From an uncultured Mailhella sp. (GTDB lineage Bacteria > Desulfobacterota > Desulfovibrionia > Desulfovibrionales > Desulfovibrionaceae): a stretch of 64,000 nucleotides of DNA. A program made the translations under genes and the position numbers. Below are positions 61,324 to 64,000 of this stretch, piece after piece; within the stretch, counting starts at the first letter, position 1, and every line of letters begins with the position of its first letter. The stretch spans positions 1-64,000 of the forward strand of contig CAJTRG010000012.1 of NCBI GenBank assembly GCA_910578585.1. Reading direction: 5' to 3'. The notes beneath the pieces were generated by a model, which was not told where the DNA came from, did no database searches, and was given only the letters and a program-made list of their open reading frames with translations.

Positions 61324-64000
61324 ATGAATAAAACACCAAAAAAAACTCTTATCACCTGCCATGGAAATGCTGATTTTGATGCATTGTGTTCTTTATTTGG
61401 TGTTTCTTTTTTTTATCCTGACGCACAAATTGTTTATCCCGGGTCTCAGGAAAAAATCGTCCATGCTTTTATGCGGGAAGTGATTGATCCGCTTTTTACC
61501 TATGTCAATCCTAAAGACGCTGACCTTGAAGGCATAGAACGTCTTGTTATTGTTGATACTTCTCACACCAACCGTTTACGGCATATTCAGACCCTGCTTG
61601 ACCGCGAGGGAATGAAACATGATGTGGATGAAGAGCAGGAAAGCAAAAATCTCGAAATTATTATTTATGATCATCATCCCAAGCGGAATATAAAAGCGCA
61701 TGGGGGAGTATGCGAGGAAGTTGGTTCAACCTGTACGCTGATTTGTGAAGAAATTCAAAAAAATCCGCAAAAATATCCCTGTGAGCTTCTTTGTTTGCTG
61801 GGGCTTGGCATATATTCTGACACAGGGGCTTTTACCTATAATTCTGTAACGCCGCGTGAAACAAAAGCGCTGACTTGGCTTTTGGAGCAGGGTTTTGAGC
61901 CTAATTTCGTCACTTCCTATGTCAATAAACAAATCAATAAAGAACAGCTTTTTGCTCTGAACGATTTAGTGGAATCTGCGCGCTTTTATGATATTGCAGG
62001 GATTAAATTTATTCTGGCAAATTCTAAATTTGAAGAATGTTTGTATGATATTGCTTCGTTGACTTCTTTATTTTTGGAAATTTATCCTTGTGATGTGCTT
62101 TTCCTGGTGGCAGCCATGGACGGCAAAGTACAGGTTGTTGCCCGAAGTAAAGATGATGCTGTAGACGTGGGACAAATCATGACTCTGCTTGGCGGAGGCG
62201 GGCATGCCTATGCTGCTGCTGCCACAGTTAAAGATAAAAGTATGCACGAGGTGCTGACCTTTATTGAAAGCCAGATCACTTTATTTTCTCATCGGGATAA
62301 GACGGTTCGCCGGCTGATGTCTACACCTGTTATGGGAATTGACGAAAGCGACTGCATTGATAATGCCACAGATTTGATGACACGATACGGCTTCAAGGCT
62401 GTACCCATTTGGAATGAAAATACAAAATGCTGTGTAGGTATTTTGGATTATCAGACCTCGGCAAAGGCGGTGAAGCATGGACTTGGCAAGTGCAGCGTAA
62501 CACAGTTTATGAACAGAAATATTCGCTGCGCCACCCTTGAAACAGATTTGCAGACTCTTCTTGAAATTATTATTGAAGACAAGCAGCGTCTTGTGCCCAT
62601 TGTGGATTATCTGCCAAAGGATGAAGAAGAAATTCCCGATGAAGTGCTGAGGGAATTGCCTATTATTGGGGTTGTGACCAGAACTGACCTTGTGACCTTA
62701 TTCCTGGATGAACAAAATACTTCTTCGCCCAAGAAAAAGGCTCATCGCCTTGCAAAGCGCAATGTCCAGAAAATTTTAAGCCTGCGCGCGCCAAAGGAAT
62801 GCGTAAAACTTCTGCAAATTGTGGGTGAACTGGCGGATGAAATGGGCGTTTCTGTATACGCGGTCGGAGGCTTTGTTCGTGATTTGATTATGGACAGGGA
62901 AAAATGGCGCTGGCCGCATATGGATATTGACCTTGTGGTGGAAGGGGACGGTATTTTATTTGCCCATTATCTGGCAGGGCACTTGGGCGGACGTGTGCGC
63001 GAGCACAAAGAATTTATGACTGCACTTGTTTTGTTTTCTTCTTCAAAATTGATAGACGGAAATATTATTAATTTGGATTATGAAGAGCAGGAACTTCGGA
63101 TTGATGTGGCAACTGCACGCCTGGAATATTATCAAAGCCCTGCTGTGCTTCCTACTGTGGAACTTTCTTCCATTCGCATGGATTTGACGCGTCGTGATTT
63201 CACGATTAACGCCATGGCAATCAAGTTGAATACCTCTCATTTTGGCGAGCTGGAAGACTATTTTGACGGGCAGGGGGATATTAAGCAAAAAACTATTCGT
63301 ATTTTGCATGCCTTGAGCTTTGTGGATGATCCCACCAGAGCGCTCCGAGCAATTCGCTTTGAACAGCGCTATGATTTTAAAATTTCCCTGCAATGTGAAC
63401 GACTTATCAGAAATGCCATTGCTCTGAAACTGATCCAAAAATTAGACGGCAAGCGTATTTTCACGGAACTTGAAATTATGCTCGGTGAAGAAAATGTGCT
63501 TGAATGTATTTATCGTATGCAGGATTTGGGCTTGCTTGCTGAAATTCATCCCAGTTTAGATTTATCCCATGAAGCTGATATGGACTTTGTGACAGAAGCC
63601 TTTAAGGTACTTAATTGGTATCGTATGCTTTATCTTACTGAAAAAATTGATAATTTCTTATTCTTCTTGCTGGTGATGAGTAAGGGGGTTTCCACAAGTG
63701 AATTTAAAGAATTACTGGAAAGATTATGTTTTTCTCCCGGGCAAATTGAAGATTATTTATCCATCCGTTCTCAGCTTATTGGAACGCTGCCAAAGGTTGA
63801 AGAGTGGTTTGTGAAGAAACATTCCATGAGTTCCTTGCACATACTGCTGAAAAATGTTGCAATTGAAGATATTTTATACATGATTGTTCGTCTGGAAAAA
63901 GAACACGGGGAAGAGCTGAAACGGCAGCTTTCCACGTATATTTATCAAATTCGCCATGAAAAAATTGATATTACCGGTAATGATATTATGCAGCTTGGCG
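61324..64000 (+). CDS. DHH-CBS-poly(A) polymerase/tRNA nucleotidyltransferase fusion (partial)
   Basis: The frame runs off the window; 892 residues are present. The N-terminal DHH phosphoesterase domain has HGNADFDALC (about 13-22) and the DHH motif (residues 116-118), with GGGGHAYAAAA of DHHA1 near 297. Two CBS domains follow (about 329-460). The class II nucleotidyltransferase head has AVGGFVRDL at about 513 and the catalytic DID at residues 534-536, then RRDFTINAMAI and a helical RNA-binding part. This fusion is known as a CCA- or A-adding enzyme of deltaproteobacteria. ATG 61324 has AAGG about seven bases upstream. Confidence 0.9.
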   Translation, partial: MNKTPKKTLITCHGNADFDALCSLFGVSFFYPDAQIVYPGSQEKIVHAFMREVIDPLFTYVNPKDADLEGIERLVIVDTSHTNRLRHIQTLLDREGMKHDVDEEQESKNLEIIIYDHHPKRNIKAHGGVCEEVGSTCTLICEEIQKNPQKYPCELLCLLGLGIYSDTGAFTYNSVTPRETKALTWLLEQGFEPNFVTSYVNKQINKEQLFALNDLVESARFYDIAGIKFILANSKFEECLYDIASLTSLFLEIYPCDVLFLVAAMDGKVQVVARSKDDAVDVGQIMTLLGGGGHAYAAAATVKDKSMHEVLTFIESQITLFSHRDKTVRRLMSTPVMGIDESDCIDNATDLMTRYGFKAVPIWNENTKCCVGILDYQTSAKAVKHGLGKCSVTQFMNRNIRCATLETDLQTLLEIIIEDKQRLVPIVDYLPKDEEEIPDEVLRELPIIGVVTRTDLVTLFLDEQNTSSPKKKAHRLAKRNVQKILSLRAPKECVKLLQIVGELADEMGVSVYAVGGFVRDLIMDREKWRWPHMDIDLVVEGDGILFAHYLAGHLGGRVREHKEFMTALVLFSSSKLIDGNIINLDYEEQELRIDVATARLEYYQSPAVLPTVELSSIRMDLTRRDFTINAMAIKLNTSHFGELEDYFDGQGDIKQKTIRILHALSFVDDPTRALRAIRFEQRYDFKISLQCERLIRNAIALKLIQKLDGKRIFTELEIMLGEENVLECIYRMQDLGLLAEIHPSLDLSHEADMDFVTEAFKVLNWYRMLYLTEKIDNFLFFLLVMSKGVSTSEFKELLERLCFSPGQIEDYLSIRSQLIGTLPKVEEWFVKKHSMSSLHILLKNVAIEDILYMIVRLEKEHGEELKRQLSTYIYQIRHEKIDITGNDIMQLG

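Noticed and set aside
1..64000. CRISPR array, tRNA or rRNA genes, insertion sequences
   Set aside because: No regularly spaced repeats, cloverleaf-like sequence or transposase frame was seen in reading the window.

Overview
The window looks like a chromosomal stretch of a low-GC member of the Desulfovibrionales (Desulfovibrionaceae or a Lawsonia-like relative). This rests on the flhA-flhF-flhG-fliA-cheY-fliL order, a DHH-CBS-poly(A) polymerase fusion tRNA nucleotidyltransferase, a TamA/TamB pair, formate-THF ligase and general gene style. It is inferred from gene content, not from a marker gene. No rRNA, tRNA, CRISPR array, transposase or phage gene was seen. Bases 1-88 hold nothing recognisable.

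Region 1 (1-7 kb) is housekeeping: a YhcC-type radical SAM protein, greA with a clear promoter and terminator, a secreted PepSY protein, a HIT hydrolase, a LapA-like protein, mutS and a small lipoprotein.

Region 2 (7-39 kb) is a large surface-glycan island with AT-rich genes in both directions. It contains (a) an ATP-grasp / methyltransferase / B12-radical SAM trio; (b) an fdtB-fdtA-fdtC-type operon for a dTDP-3-acylamino-3,6-dideoxyhexose; (c) a rightward operon with a WecF-like transferase, a WecE aminotransferase fused to a radical SAM/SPASM domain, and a four-gene block [NeuD-like acyltransferase, unknown ~187 aa protein, KAS III-like synthase, acyl carrier protein]; (d) a leftward operon of membrane sulfatase-fold protein, methyltransferase, ATP-grasp, epimerase and phosphoesterase; (e) a rightward group including a WecF paralogue fused to FD..WY..HYL repeats; (f) a leftward pseudaminic-acid-type operon pseB-pseC-pseF-(frameshifted methylase)-TIM barrel-[second copy of the four-gene block]-formyltransferase-PIG-L deacetylase-pseI, with a good promoter and terminator. 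pseG and pseH are not in the window.

The most unusual element is the duplicated four-gene block, present once in a Fuc4N-type (WecE) operon and once, inverted, in the pse operon. The inferred role is local synthesis of a special acyl-ACP and its transfer to an amino group of each nucleotide sugar. Several coding tracts in the island show simple-sequence or homopolymer features (T6, GA-rich, AT7) that could switch or break genes.

Region 3 (39-47 kb) is leftward metabolism: a dicarboxylate/amino-acid symporter, mtnP / class II aldolase / mtnA (MTA or 5'-deoxyadenosine salvage, possibly a DHAP shunt), an AMIN-domain protein, a TPR protein and formate-THF ligase.

Region 4 (47-64 kb) is envelope and motility: tamA-tamB, then flhA-flhF-flhG-fliA, a sigma-28-like promoter, cheY-fliL and two small genes, then the start of a CCA-adding-enzyme-like gene cut by the window end. 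Two intergenic palindromic elements (53.44-53.62 and 60.84-61.23 kb) share G-rich inverted ends. The 490-base gap 60832-61323 is filled mainly by the second of these.
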